Assembly (NCBI RefSeq): GCF_001654925.1
Contig: NZ_LXER01000035.1
Location: 1-64,000, forward strand
From: Buttiauxella brennerae ATCC 51605
Lineage (GTDB): Bacteria; Pseudomonadota; Gammaproteobacteria; Enterobacterales; Enterobacteriaceae
Direction: 5' to 3'
Length of the DNA: 64,000 bases
A program made the translations under genes and the position numbers. A model generated the notes under the pieces. That model searched no databases and was not told where the DNA came from. It saw only the letters and a list, made by a program, of their open reading frames with translations. This document shows positions 53,193-62,257 of the stretch, piece after piece (within the stretch, counting starts at the first letter, position 1; each line of letters begins with the position of its first letter).

Positions 53193-54466
53193 TAATGGCT
53201 CCGTTGTGGCAGATACGGTTGCAGTAATTGTAGCAAGCGTTGCAATGCGCCTTGATTCTGGTGCAGCACTTCTACGGCATGACGGCCATAGTAAAGGCGA
53301 TAATCTTCGTCAGTCAGCAGTGTCGTGATTTCGTTAACCAATGACGCTGCATCCGTGACGGTAATCAGCCCGTCAGCACGCTGCAATCTGGCGCAAATAT
53401 CTTTGAAGTTGAAGGTATGAGGTCCCATCAGCACTGGAATTGCATGAGCGGAAGGTTCCAGCGGATTATGACCGCCCCGTTCAACAAGGCTGCCGCCAAC
53501 AAAAGCGAGATCGGCAATTCCGTACAGCATCATCAGTTCGCCCATAGTATCGCCAATCACGACTTGGGTGCTGTTGGATGGCTTTTCACCACTGCTGCGC
53601 ATGATGTAGCTGAAACCCGCTTTCTGCGCCATATCCCGTGCATCTTTGAAGCGTTCCGGGTGACGAGGCACAAGAATTAACAGTAAATCCGGGAATTTCG
53701 CCAGCAACTGGCGGTGGGCATCAAGAATGATGCTCTCTTCGCCATCATGGGTGCTGGTGGCAATCCAGACTTTACGATGCGGCGCCCACTGACGGCGTAA
53801 AGTTATCGCTCGAGCGGCAAGTTCAGGGGTCACAGAGATATCAAACTTCAGGCTGCCGGTTACAGTGAGCTGCGAGCGTTTCAGGCCAAGTTCGATGAAA
53901 CGGCCGCCATCTTCTTCATTCTGCGCGGCGATGAGGGTAATTTTGCTCATCAGACGGCGCGTAAATTTACCCAGTTTTTTATACCCTTTTGCCGAGCGGG
54001 CAGAAAGGCGGGCATTGGCAATGACCAGTGGGATTTTACGTTTGTGTAATTCGTTGATCATGTTGGGCCACAACTCGGTTTCCATCACGATAACCAGTTT
54101 GGGGCGCACGGTATTGAAAAAGCGCTTCATTGCGCAAGGGAGATCATAAGGCAAATAGACGTGATGCACGTTTTGCCCAAATGCAGATTCGGCGCGTTCT
54201 GAGCCTGTTGGCGTCATTGTTGTAACGGTAATCGGAATCGTTGGGTAACGATGGCGTAATGCCCGGACCAACGGAATTGCGGCCAGAGTCTCCCCTACGG
54301 AAACTGAATGCAGAAGAATACCATCGGGCTCCACTTTTCCACGGCAATAGCCGTAGCGTTCCGCCCAGCGTTTACGATACGCAGGAGCTTTACGGCTACG
54401 GAGTAATAGTCGCAGCCACACAAGGGGCTGGATAAGGTAGAACAGGGCGGTATACAACGATTCCAA
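53192..54466 (-). CDS. waaA: Kdo transferase WaaA (KdtA)
   Basis: An inner-membrane-anchored GT30 enzyme that adds two Kdo residues to lipid IVA. I chose TTG 54466 ([14 protein letters not shown]) with ACGGAAAA upstream: it gives 424 residues and aligns with E. coli; ATG 54487 would add seven. An N-terminal membrane segment (2-22) is followed by [18 protein letters not shown] and [11 protein letters not shown], and in the C-terminal half [10 protein letters not shown] and [20 protein letters not shown], the CMP-Kdo-binding loop. Confidence 0.95.
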
Positions 54467-54634
54467 GCGAATTTTCCGTATTTTCATTATCGGCGGGCAA
54501 ATTCTAAGCATTCGGGAAGCTTAAAGCTATTGTTTTGGTAACTTCACGAAGGCATTGCTTAGTATTCAAATGAGATAGTGCTGGTATTGCAGAAATGGAG
54601 GGCAGCACGCGGCTCCCCTCAACAGAACGATTGT
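54467..54634. other. waaA upstream gap
   Basis: About 170 bases between the waaA start and the upstream GT2 gene, unusually wide for this operon. It may hold a separate waaA promoter. A weak stem (GAGGG...CCCTC near 54590-54615) has no T tract. Nothing else recognised. Confidence 0.35.
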
Positions 54635-55636
54635 TTAGCCTGGTACGCGTGTCGCTTTCTTTAGTTTCAGATAACGGCGACCCAGGCGCCAGCGCAGACG
54701 GAATCCACGGGCATTTTTCCAGATAAGGCGCCAGATTCCGCGATCAAAAAACTCCTGAATGATCATCTTCTTCTTATGCGGATCTTTCATGTTATTGAAA
54801 GTATGCAGTATCCCAAGGCCTTCTTTTGCTATTTGCCAGTTACAGGCGGGGATATTTTTAACTGCATCCGGGTAACGCTGGTTAATCGCATCCAGCATTT
54901 CCAGTATTTTCATATAGTGACGGGCCGAACGGATCAGCGTGTCGTCGGTATCAGGTTTATGGGAAACCGAAGCCGAATGAATATAGTAATCGTAGTACTG
55001 TTCATCAGTGTATTGAACGCGTTCTGCGGCCAGCAAAATTTCTGTTGTCCATGGAATATCCTGGTGGCGCAAACCTGGCTCAAACGTAAACCCATGTTCG
55101 CGAATAAAATCATGGCGATAGAGGTTTAGCCAGGTAACGTGCAGAAATTTGCGTGAATCCAGTGCGCGCTTCAGCCATTGTGGACCACTCAGTACATCGG
55201 TGGACTGAAGTTTATCCTGCGGGAAAATAGGGCGTGTAGGTTTCTTATTGCTCTCATACACGTAATTACCATTGCAGGTAACGACATCCAGGTTGTTTTT
55301 CAGTGCCAGATCAAGCAAATGGCGATACATGCCGGGCTTAAAATCGTCATCAATATCCGGGAAGGAAAGGTACTGACCTGTTGCCACTGCGAGTCCGGTA
55401 TTGCGCGCAATAGAAACACCCTGGTTTTCTTGCTCGATGATTTTCATGCCGGGGAACTTGCTGCGCCAGGCTTCAATAATCGCCATGGAACCATCAGTTG
55501 AACCATCGTTCACCATAATGACTTCCATGTTGTCGATATTCTGCGCTGCAAGGCAGGCGAAGAACTTAGCTAAGAAAAGCTCACCGTTATATACGGCGGC
55601 GACAACGCTCAGTAGGGGACGTGAATTCTGTGGCAT
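54635..55636 (-). CDS. Glycosyltransferase family 2, LPS core
   Basis: A 333-residue GT2 (GT-A fold) enzyme: VVAAVYNGELFL, VNDGSTDGSM and ENQGVSIARNTGL at the N-terminus, SFPDIDDDFKPGMY as the metal-binding DxD region near residue 95, and a basic C-terminal tail (RGFRLRWRLGRRYLKLKKATR) for membrane attachment. It occupies the place of an uncharacterised GT (orf10) in the Klebsiella waa cluster, between wabH and waaA. Its donor and acceptor are unknown. Starts 20 bases after the wabH-like gene. Confidence 0.85.
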   Translation of the reverse strand: MPQNSRPLLSVVAAVYNGELFLAKFFACLAAQNIDNMEVIMVNDGSTDGSMAIIEAWRSKFPGMKIIEQENQGVSIARNTGLAVATGQYLSFPDIDDDFKPGMYRHLLDLALKNNLDVVTCNGNYVYESNKKPTRPIFPQDKLQSTDVLSGPQWLKRALDSRKFLHVTWLNLYRHDFIREHGFTFEPGLRHQDIPWTTEILLAAERVQYTDEQYYDYYIHSASVSHKPDTDDTLIRSARHYMKILEMLDAINQRYPDAVKNIPACNWQIAKEGLGILHTFNNMKDPHKKKMIIQEFFDRGIWRLIWKNARGFRLRWRLGRRYLKLKKATRVPG

Positions 55637-55656
55637 AAAATTACCTGAAAATTTTG

Positions 55657-56757
55657 TTATCTTTCTTCTGTAGCCAGAGACAAATACTGCTGGCAGATGG
55701 CACCAATGCTATATGACTCAATCGTCGTGGTATCAATAACCGGTGGGTTGTTATAAATATCCAGCATGGTATTCGCAAGTTCCTGGGCACTCATTCCTGA
55801 AAGACCACGAGCGAGCTCGCCGGTGAGAATCTCCGCAGGCCCGCCAGGGCAATGCGTACTGACGGCGGGAGTCTGGCAAATCAGCGCTTCGACCAGCACG
55901 TTACCAAACCCCTCGCAATCTGAACTTAATATCAGCATGCGTGCGTTGGAAATCCACGGATAAGGGTTCGGAACAAATGATTTCAGGATAACGCGATCTG
56001 TAACGCCTTCCGCAGAGGCCTGTGCTTTTAACTCGGCGATACGTTCGTCGCTACCGTTGCCCATTAAGACTAACGGAGCCTGAATCCCACTCATGGCATA
56101 GGCGCTGATTAATCGGTCATGCCGTTTATGTTCATGGTAGCGACCAACGTGGATGAGATAATCCTGCCCGGCCATTTCACAACGCTCTTTCGCTCGCAGA
56201 TGAATGCCGTCGATATCGAATGGGTTATGTATAACAGCGCTCCGGGAGAGAGTGATGTCGAAACCCTGAGTAATATCTTGCAGTACTGCTTTTGATACAG
56301 CGACAACATTGCTTTTTTGATAAACGTTTTGAATTTTCTTACGTTTTAACCAACGCGAGAAACCACGGCGATGCTGAAGATAGGAGAAAGAGAACATGCC
56401 ATGAACGCAATACCAGAGTTTTTCGCGTGGAATAGATTTGGTATGAGCAACAATGCGATCGGTTTTATGCAGATGCGAAAAGATGAGGTCAAAACTTCCC
56501 TTTATCTGTGCCTGTTCTATCGCGCTGTCGAGTAGAGCGGCACGGCGCGACAGCTCAGTCAGCTTGCGCCAGGGTTTTTTGCAGGTATCCAGAATGACCT
56601 GATAATCAACACCTTCCGGGATCTCGTAGTCACAGACGCGGCGCAGAGAAAACACTGAAACCTGATGGCCCATACCAACCAAACCTTTCGACAAGGTGAG
56701 TACAGTTTTTTCAGCACCGCCACCAGGCAGGCCATCAATAATCATTAGGATACGCAT
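55657..56757 (-). CDS. wabH: WabH-like LPS core glycosyltransferase (GT4)
   Basis: A GT-B fold GT4 enzyme of 366 residues. In Klebsiella WabH adds GlcNAc to the core galacturonic acid. Donor-site motifs: IDGLPGGGAEKTVLTL near the start, LIHVGRYHEHKRHDRLISA near the inter-domain region, and the EX7E motif in DCEGFGNVLVEALICQTP. Assignment to WabH rests on the N-terminal wording and on the order wabG-wabH. Separated from wabG by three bases. Confidence 0.8.
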   Translation of the reverse strand: MRILMIIDGLPGGGAEKTVLTLSKGLVGMGHQVSVFSLRRVCDYEIPEGVDYQVILDTCKKPWRKLTELSRRAALLDSAIEQAQIKGSFDLIFSHLHKTDRIVAHTKSIPREKLWYCVHGMFSFSYLQHRRGFSRWLKRKKIQNVYQKSNVVAVSKAVLQDITQGFDITLSRSAVIHNPFDIDGIHLRAKERCEMAGQDYLIHVGRYHEHKRHDRLISAYAMSGIQAPLVLMGNGSDERIAELKAQASAEGVTDRVILKSFVPNPYPWISNARMLILSSDCEGFGNVLVEALICQTPAVSTHCPGGPAEILTGELARGLSGMSAQELANTMLDIYNNPPVIDTTTIESYSIGAICQQYLSLATEER

Positions 56758-56760
56758 CGT

Positions 56761-57888
56761 CTAATCCAGTATGTTTTGATACAGCGAAATCAATTGCTGT
56801 GAAAGTTTTTCCGGTGTCGCATCCCTGACGCGCTCACGAGCATAAACTCCCATTTTCTCATCTGCTAAGCGTGACGGTATAGCCATTACCGCTGCAGATA
56901 ACTGCGAAATATTGAGTGCATCGCAAACGTATCCATTTTGTCCGGTTGTTATAAATTCCGCCCCACCACAGGTGAGTGACGTAATAACCGGTAAACCACA
57001 TGCCATCGCTTCAAGAATCACATTTGGAAATGGATCATATAGCGTTGGTAGTAATAATCCATCAGCGGCTTGATAGAAAGGCAGAGTATTTTTCTGCATT
57101 CCCATAAAGCGAACCCGACTCAGGCAGCCGAGTGATTGCGCCAGCGCCTGGTACTGTTTTTCTGCTTTATCTTGCCCGACAACGATGAGATAGCGATCGG
57201 TGCCAGCAATGGCCTGTATTGCACCCGCAAGCCCTTTACGTTCAAACCCTGAGCCCACAAAGACCAGTGCCACCGCATTTTGCGGGATAGCCATTTCATT
57301 GCGTAGTTTGACCCTTAAGTCTTCGCTTGCTGGAACGAAGCGGGAGGAGTCAATTGCATTATAGATGACATGTATCTTATTAGCAGGTATAGAGAAATCT
57401 TCGATGATTTCTTGTTTTACCATTTCGGCGTTGCAGATGACGGCTTTTAGCTCAGGAGCCTGGTACATCGCCCTTTCAGCCTGCATGACATAGCGATGGT
57501 ATCTGTCCAGAAACAACCATTTTCTGCGCCAGGCCGGTAAAATCCGCGCTCTCTGGAGCAACCAGCGGCGGTGAACGCCATCTCCAGCCCGATAAATATC
57601 ACACCCAGCGATGCGTTCATGGCTCTGAACAATATCGAAATTTTCGCGTTGCCACAGTTTTCTGGCAGCATCAGCAAACCCCTTCTCGCGGCTGATACGG
57701 CCTAACTTTAGTGGATCACAGATATGGATATGCCAGTTTTCCTGGCGCTCGCCCTGCCATTGTCGGGTGATGACGTTAAGCTCCATGTCATGTGCACTTA
57801 ACGCTTCCAGTGCACGTGAAACGAAACGCTCAGCGCCTCCATCCGGTCGATATTTTTGGCGGACAATAGCCAGACGGCAGTGCTTCAT
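56761..57888 (-). CDS. wabG: WabG-like LPS core galacturonosyltransferase (GT4)
   Basis: A WaaG-related GT4 enzyme of 375 residues; Klebsiella WabG adds alpha-GalA to O-3 of heptose II. Signature wording: RQKYRPDGGAERFVSRALEAL, HIHICDPLKLGRISREKGF, AGDGVHRRWLLQR, GSGFERKGLAGAI and the EX7E region DPFPNVILEAMACGLPV. WaaG of E. coli instead transfers glucose; WabG versus WaaG cannot be settled from motifs alone, but the surrounding waaE/wabH/wabN favour WabG. Start overlaps the waaQ stop (ATGA). Confidence 0.85.
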   Translation of the reverse strand: MKHCRLAIVRQKYRPDGGAERFVSRALEALSAHDMELNVITRQWQGERQENWHIHICDPLKLGRISREKGFADAARKLWQRENFDIVQSHERIAGCDIYRAGDGVHRRWLLQRARILPAWRRKWLFLDRYHRYVMQAERAMYQAPELKAVICNAEMVKQEIIEDFSIPANKIHVIYNAIDSSRFVPASEDLRVKLRNEMAIPQNAVALVFVGSGFERKGLAGAIQAIAGTDRYLIVVGQDKAEKQYQALAQSLGCLSRVRFMGMQKNTLPFYQAADGLLLPTLYDPFPNVILEAMACGLPVITSLTCGGAEFITTGQNGYVCDALNISQLSAAVMAIPSRLADEKMGVYARERVRDATPEKLSQQLISLYQNILD

Positions 57889-58961
57889 AACAACTGTTTC
57901 CTTACGGCGGCAACAACGACCTCTACCGGAATGGCATCGAGATAACGTTCTTTGGTATTGGTATTAATTTTGTCTGGGTCGGGAAGCTCACCAAAGTTAC
58001 CAGCCCAGATAACGTCACCGACGACATCCCAAGGGCTCCAGAACGTCAATTTTGACGGGCCAAATAATGCAATGCAGGGCGTTCGTAACGCGGCAGCCAT
58101 ATGCATAGGTACAGAATCTACGCCAAGAAACAAACGAGCATGATCGATTAGCGCAGCTAATTGTCGCAGGGTTAGCTCACCTGCGAGGGAGTGAATGCGT
58201 TCTGGCGAGCATAAGGCAAGGATTTTCTCAATCATCGCTTTTTCGTTTTTATCCGGTCCTGAGGTTAATACCAGAGTGTGCCCGTCATTTTGCAACGCCG
58301 TTATCGTTTCGGCCATTTTCCTTTCATCCCAGCATTTGAAGAACCAGCGGGACGTGGGTTGCACAACAATAAATGCACCTTCAACACCTTTGCTATGTAG
58401 CCTCGATTGCACGGCCTGCCAGTCTTCAGGCTGGTAGCTCATCGTAACATCTCTGACCGGAGCGATTTTCAACGGGGCAAGAATAGAAAGGTTTTGTTCA
58501 ACAGTGTGCAGGGATTGATGATTGGCTACCGAAGCGAGCTGTGTATGGCAAGTTTGCCAGAACCAGCCGCGGCGTTTATTGAAATCAAAACCGATACGCG
58601 CAGGAGCGCCGGTAAAGCGAGTCACAATGGCGCTACGCCATTGATCGGCAAGATTGATAACCAGTGAATATTTTTGCTCGCGTAGCGTCTTAAGTAACTG
58701 CCATTCCTTGCATAAATGCTGGCGAGTACCGAGCTTGCGCCATTTACGGTCAATACCATAAATACGATGAATGAACGGATGAGCCGCCAGCATATCTCGC
58801 GTTTCTTCATATAACAGGACGTCAATATCTGCCTGTGGCCATGCCTGATGTAATGCATTGATCACCGGCGTGGTGAGCAACATGTCACCATGATGGCGCA
58901 ACTTAATCAGTAAAATGCGAGCAGGTGGCTCGCTTGCGAGAGAATTCAAAGCGTTATTCAT
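57885..58961 (-). CDS. waaQ: LPS core heptosyltransferase III WaaQ
   Basis: A GT9 enzyme adding heptose III to heptose II. The 358-residue product from ATG 58961 has the N-terminal LLIKLRHHGDMLLTTPVI loop, VVQPTSRWFFKCW for the donor, FLGVDSVPMHMAAAL and LFGPSKLTFWSPW near the C-terminus. First gene of the waaQ-wabG-wabH-GT2-(waaA-waaE-coaD) series, divergent from the deacetylase gene. Confidence 0.93.
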   Translation of the reverse strand: MNNALNSLASEPPARILLIKLRHHGDMLLTTPVINALHQAWPQADIDVLLYEETRDMLAAHPFIHRIYGIDRKWRKLGTRQHLCKEWQLLKTLREQKYSLVINLADQWRSAIVTRFTGAPARIGFDFNKRRGWFWQTCHTQLASVANHQSLHTVEQNLSILAPLKIAPVRDVTMSYQPEDWQAVQSRLHSKGVEGAFIVVQPTSRWFFKCWDERKMAETITALQNDGHTLVLTSGPDKNEKAMIEKILALCSPERIHSLAGELTLRQLAALIDHARLFLGVDSVPMHMAAALRTPCIALFGPSKLTFWSPWDVVGDVIWAGNFGELPDPDKINTNTKERYLDAIPVEVVVAAVRKQLL

Positions 58962-59118
58962 TATCATCTTTAGGTGATTAACCAAAGTGTGATTCTAATA
59001 GACCTTGAGTGTGGTTGCTACATTTGTGCACAGGAGTCAGAAAATTGAACCTAAGCGGTTTGCCCTTATCTGACAGGCTGCGTAACATGATGAAAACATC
59101 GATAGCTCAGAGGCGGAA
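58962..59118. promoter_or_regulatory. Divergent waaQ/wabN promoter region
   Basis: A 157-base gap that must promote waaQ leftwards and the deacetylase gene rightwards. On the minus strand TAGAAT (58993-58998) could be a -10 for waaQ. I find no JUMPstart/ops element (GGCGGTAG), so RfaH control is not indicated for this operon. Confidence 0.35.
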
Positions 59119-60078
59119 ATGACCCTTCCTGCATTCATCATCACCATTGATACCGAAGGCGATAACCTGTGGCAGAACCACCGGGAGATTAAAACTGAGA
59201 ATGCGCGTTTCTTGCCACGTTTTCAGTCTCTATGCGAGAAATATGGTTTTAAACCCGTTTGGCTGACAAATTATGAAATGGCTATTGACCCGGATTACAT
59301 CGAATTTGCTAAAGATGTGATTGCGCGCGGTCAGGGTGAAGTTGGTATGCACTTACACGCCTGGAATAGCCCGCCTGATCATGATTTAACGGGTGATGAC
59401 TGGCGCTGGCAACCCTATCTTATTGAATATCCGGATGAGATCCTACGTGAGAAAGTGGTCTATATGACGACTTTGCTGGAAGAAACGTTCGGTACAAAAA
59501 TGGTAAGCCACCGAGCAGGGCGTTGGGCTTTTGATAGCCGCTACGCCAAACTGTTGGTCGAGTTGGGTTACAAAGTGGATTGTTCAGTGACTCCACGGGT
59601 TAACTGGCGAAATGCGAAAGGTGCGCCAACAGGAAATGGCGGTACGGATTATCAACATTTCCCGACCAGGGCATACTTTATGGATCTCGATAATATTAGC
59701 CAGCCCGGGCATTCCGAACTTCTTGAAGTACCGATGAGTATTCAATATAAGCACAGCGCGCTGATGAATAGCTTTAAACAAAGCTATGACAGGATTCGTG
59801 GCAAATATCGTAGTCCTTCAGTTAATTGGCTGCGTCCCTCGGGTGGGAATGCTGCACAAATGATCTCTGTTGCGGAAAAAACCTTAGCAGAAGGCAATGA
59901 CTACGTAGAGTTTATGCTGCATTCGTCTGAATTTATGCCAGGCGGTAGCCCAACATTTAAAGATGAAGCGGATATTGAGCGGTTATATCAGGATCTTGAG
60001 GAGTTATTTTCCTGGCTCGCAGGACGGACCAAGGGGATGACGTTGGCTGAGTATTATGATGCAAAAAAAGCCGGATAG
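59119..60078 (+). CDS. wabN: WabN-like polysaccharide deacetylase, LPS core
   Basis: A 319-residue NodB-related deacetylase; Klebsiella WabN removes the acetyl group from core GlcNAc after WabH acts, leaving glucosamine. Metal-site motifs: ITIDTEGDN (MT1-type Asp pair) at 8-16, GMHLHAWNSP (MT2 His) near 76-85, VSHRAGRWAFD near 130, and FMLHSSEFMPGG near the C-terminus. No signal peptide, consistent with action on the cytoplasmic face. It runs opposite to all other core genes here. GAGGCGGAA precedes the ATG. Confidence 0.85.
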   Translation: MTLPAFIITIDTEGDNLWQNHREIKTENARFLPRFQSLCEKYGFKPVWLTNYEMAIDPDYIEFAKDVIARGQGEVGMHLHAWNSPPDHDLTGDDWRWQPYLIEYPDEILREKVVYMTTLLEETFGTKMVSHRAGRWAFDSRYAKLLVELGYKVDCSVTPRVNWRNAKGAPTGNGGTDYQHFPTRAYFMDLDNISQPGHSELLEVPMSIQYKHSALMNSFKQSYDRIRGKYRSPSVNWLRPSGGNAAQMISVAEKTLAEGNDYVEFMLHSSEFMPGGSPTFKDEADIERLYQDLEELFSWLAGRTKGMTLAEYYDAKKAG

Positions 60079-60092
60079 AAATCCGGCTTTCT
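60067..60092. terminator. Bidirectional terminator between wabN and waaL
   Basis: AAAGCCGGAT (60067-60076) / ATCCGGCTTT (60081-60090), overlapping the deacetylase stop codon; A and T runs on both sides serve the converging genes. Confidence 0.85.
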
Positions 60093-60100
60093 CGTTCTAT

Positions 60101-61309
60101 CTATATGCGTTTTTCGGGAAGCCTAACACCACAGATCCCAATCAGAGCGATGTAAAATAAAACGGCCTCTGAGCTTAAAAGTAAAACATCGCTTAATCCG
60201 TATGCAACTAAGCAGTTCATTGTAAATAACAACGGCGTATTTCGATCGCGCATTGCTACCCAGGATATACTCATGTAGAACCAGAGCAATGCTAACCCAC
60301 CAAATATCCCTTGCAGCGATAATGTTTCAATCGTTTCATCATGAAGATGTACGTTGATAAATTCCATTGTCGATTTGTATTGAGGGTTCTTCGTGACGTA
60401 TTGCTCTGAGTAATTAAAACGTGACTGCATTGACTGCCCAAACGGGGCATTAACAAAGTTTTTTAAACCAACCGTCCACATCGAGAAGCGCGCGCCTAGA
60501 GAAGTATTGTCCTGGCCTTCCTGGTAGAGTGTTACTTCGTCATATGTTTGCTGTATTTTAGGATGAATGTAGTTTTTGTAGAGAGAAAAACTGGCAAGCA
60601 GTGCGATTATTAATACAATTAGTGTTGATTTAAGATGAATTTTCTTGAAGTGGTAAACAGTCATCATTGCGATTATCAGTAAATGAAGAATAATAGCTGC
60701 ACGAGTGCCTGTTAATATAATGACTACGAATGAAATAATAATGCTGAATACCGCGATAAGATAACAAGAAGGCCTTTTCTGAATGTATAATAAATAAACA
60801 AAAATCATACTCAGCGTTGAGTAAATATATGCCGAAATGGTTGCTCTATTAATCGCCATTTCAGCACGGCCAATGCCACTCCATGACTGCCAAAATGCAT
60901 AACAGGATGCTGAAACAAAAGCGATGCCAATTATAGCAAGCATAACATTTTTATAATTTATCGCGCGAATATAGTGACTAAACTGCGTGATGTAAAAAAC
61001 CAACACACCACCAAGTAATAATTTTTTTCCAGCCCCAAATTGATCGCTATAAGTATTGTAGCCGTGTGCATCCTTACCAAGCCATAAGAACCATATTAAT
61101 TTTACAACACCGACCAGAATTATCGGGTAGGCAATATTGAATTTACTAAAGTTAAGGTTTTTGCGCTCAATGATTATTCCAATAATACTCAAATAGACAG
61201 CAATATAGTAAAAATCTTTTTGTCTTCCGTTACTGAGTAATGCAAATGCGATAGACAGCGCTGCAAAAATAAAAACTGAAATATAAATGCGAGATTTTAA
61301 TTTTTCCAT
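60101..61309 (-). CDS. waaL: O-antigen ligase WaaL-like protein (Wzy_C family)
   Basis: A 402-residue inner-membrane protein with about 11-12 hydrophobic segments and one large periplasmic loop (about 240-330) containing GARFSMWTVGLKNFVNAP and the conserved His region INVHLHDETIETLSLQGIFGG, typical of WaaL/Wzy ligases that join O-antigen to lipid A-core. Sequence is AT-rich compared with the neighbours to the left. The assignment rests on topology, that motif and the position beside waaC; an O-antigen polymerase is less likely here. Overlaps the GT2 gene upstream by 13 bases. Confidence 0.82.
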   Translation of the reverse strand: MEKLKSRIYISVFIFAALSIAFALLSNGRQKDFYYIAVYLSIIGIIIERKNLNFSKFNIAYPIILVGVVKLIWFLWLGKDAHGYNTYSDQFGAGKKLLLGGVLVFYITQFSHYIRAINYKNVMLAIIGIAFVSASCYAFWQSWSGIGRAEMAINRATISAYIYSTLSMIFVYLLYIQKRPSCYLIAVFSIIISFVVIILTGTRAAIILHLLIIAMMTVYHFKKIHLKSTLIVLIIALLASFSLYKNYIHPKIQQTYDEVTLYQEGQDNTSLGARFSMWTVGLKNFVNAPFGQSMQSRFNYSEQYVTKNPQYKSTMEFINVHLHDETIETLSLQGIFGGLALLWFYMSISWVAMRDRNTPLLFTMNCLVAYGLSDVLLLSSEAVLFYIALIGICGVRLPEKRI

Positions 61310-62217
61310 AATGTACTCAAAGCTTTTCTCTTATAACTGAATCGAACATGGCGATTTAGGAAAAAACCTAAGGAATGCGTCATAATCACATGCTTTTTAA
61401 CAATAGCTTGATGATCATTTTCTATCAGGGAATCATAGTGTTTTAGATAGATATCTAGCCAGTGGCACAATATAAGGTCATGGAATTTCACTGGTAAATT
61501 ATCTTCCATTTTAATCGTGCAGGTAAGTAGATTCTCTATCTTATCCTGGTCCAGTGAGGCAGATAAACTCCCCTGTCTTTTTATATAGTAATAAGGGCTG
61601 TCAAACTGAAAGTAAATGTTTTTTGCTTGTGTTAACATTTTAGGGAAAATATAAAAATCCTCATAACATGTCATAGGAGGAATTTCATTTTCTATATAAA
61701 TATCCCGTTTGATAAACTGACCAATCAGATGGGCTTGAAGATCTTTATGGATAAGAAAACGTGTTATAGCTTGATCCTGAGATATTTTTTCAGGTTTCAA
61801 CCCCGACCACTGATGATTTATTTTATTAAGATCACGTATTTCATGTAAACGGGTCAGAAGCATGTCAGGTTTGATATCATGCAAAAAATTAAAAATAGGT
61901 GTTAAACTTTCTGCCTTTAGAATATCGTCACTATCCAGCATTGTGATGTACTTTCCACGTGATAAGGAAATACCATGCTGACGCACTTTTCCGATATTTT
62001 TATAATTTACTGTAGAAACATAAACCTGTGAGTACCGAGAGGATAATCCGGCAATTATTTCAGCTGATGAGTCATCTGAGCCATCATTAATAATAATAAT
62101 CTCAGATTCTTCTATCGATGAGTTCAACGCATTTATAAGACTGTTAAATGTTTCATCGATGGTTTTTTCACAGTTGTGTGCGGCAATTATTATGCTCAGA
62201 AACGGATTGTCAACCAT
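61297..62217 (-). CDS. Glycosyltransferase family 2, LPS outer core
   Basis: A 306-residue GT2 enzyme from ATG 62217 (MVDNPFLSIIIAAHNCEKT), AGCAGGT upstream. GT-A motifs: IIIINDGSDDSSAEI, KNIGKVRQHGISLSRGKYI, and the metal site TMLDSDDIL near 95. Strongly AT-rich with many Ile, Asn, Lys and AGA/ATA-type codons, unlike waaC and waaE. Donor unknown. It overlaps waaL and shares its composition, so the pair may have been acquired together. Confidence 0.85.
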   Translation of the reverse strand: MVDNPFLSIIIAAHNCEKTIDETFNSLINALNSSIEESEIIIINDGSDDSSAEIIAGLSSRYSQVYVSTVNYKNIGKVRQHGISLSRGKYITMLDSDDILKAESLTPIFNFLHDIKPDMLLTRLHEIRDLNKINHQWSGLKPEKISQDQAITRFLIHKDLQAHLIGQFIKRDIYIENEIPPMTCYEDFYIFPKMLTQAKNIYFQFDSPYYYIKRQGSLSASLDQDKIENLLTCTIKMEDNLPVKFHDLILCHWLDIYLKHYDSLIENDHQAIVKKHVIMTHSLGFFLNRHVRFSYKRKALSTLWKN

Positions 62218-62257
62218 ATACCTGCTCACTGAAAAATATTACAGAATTAAATCATCT

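Noticed and set aside
58962-59118. JUMPstart/ops element before waaQ
   Set aside because: Only a loose ATGTAGCAAC is found; the ops core GGCGGTAG is absent on both strands.
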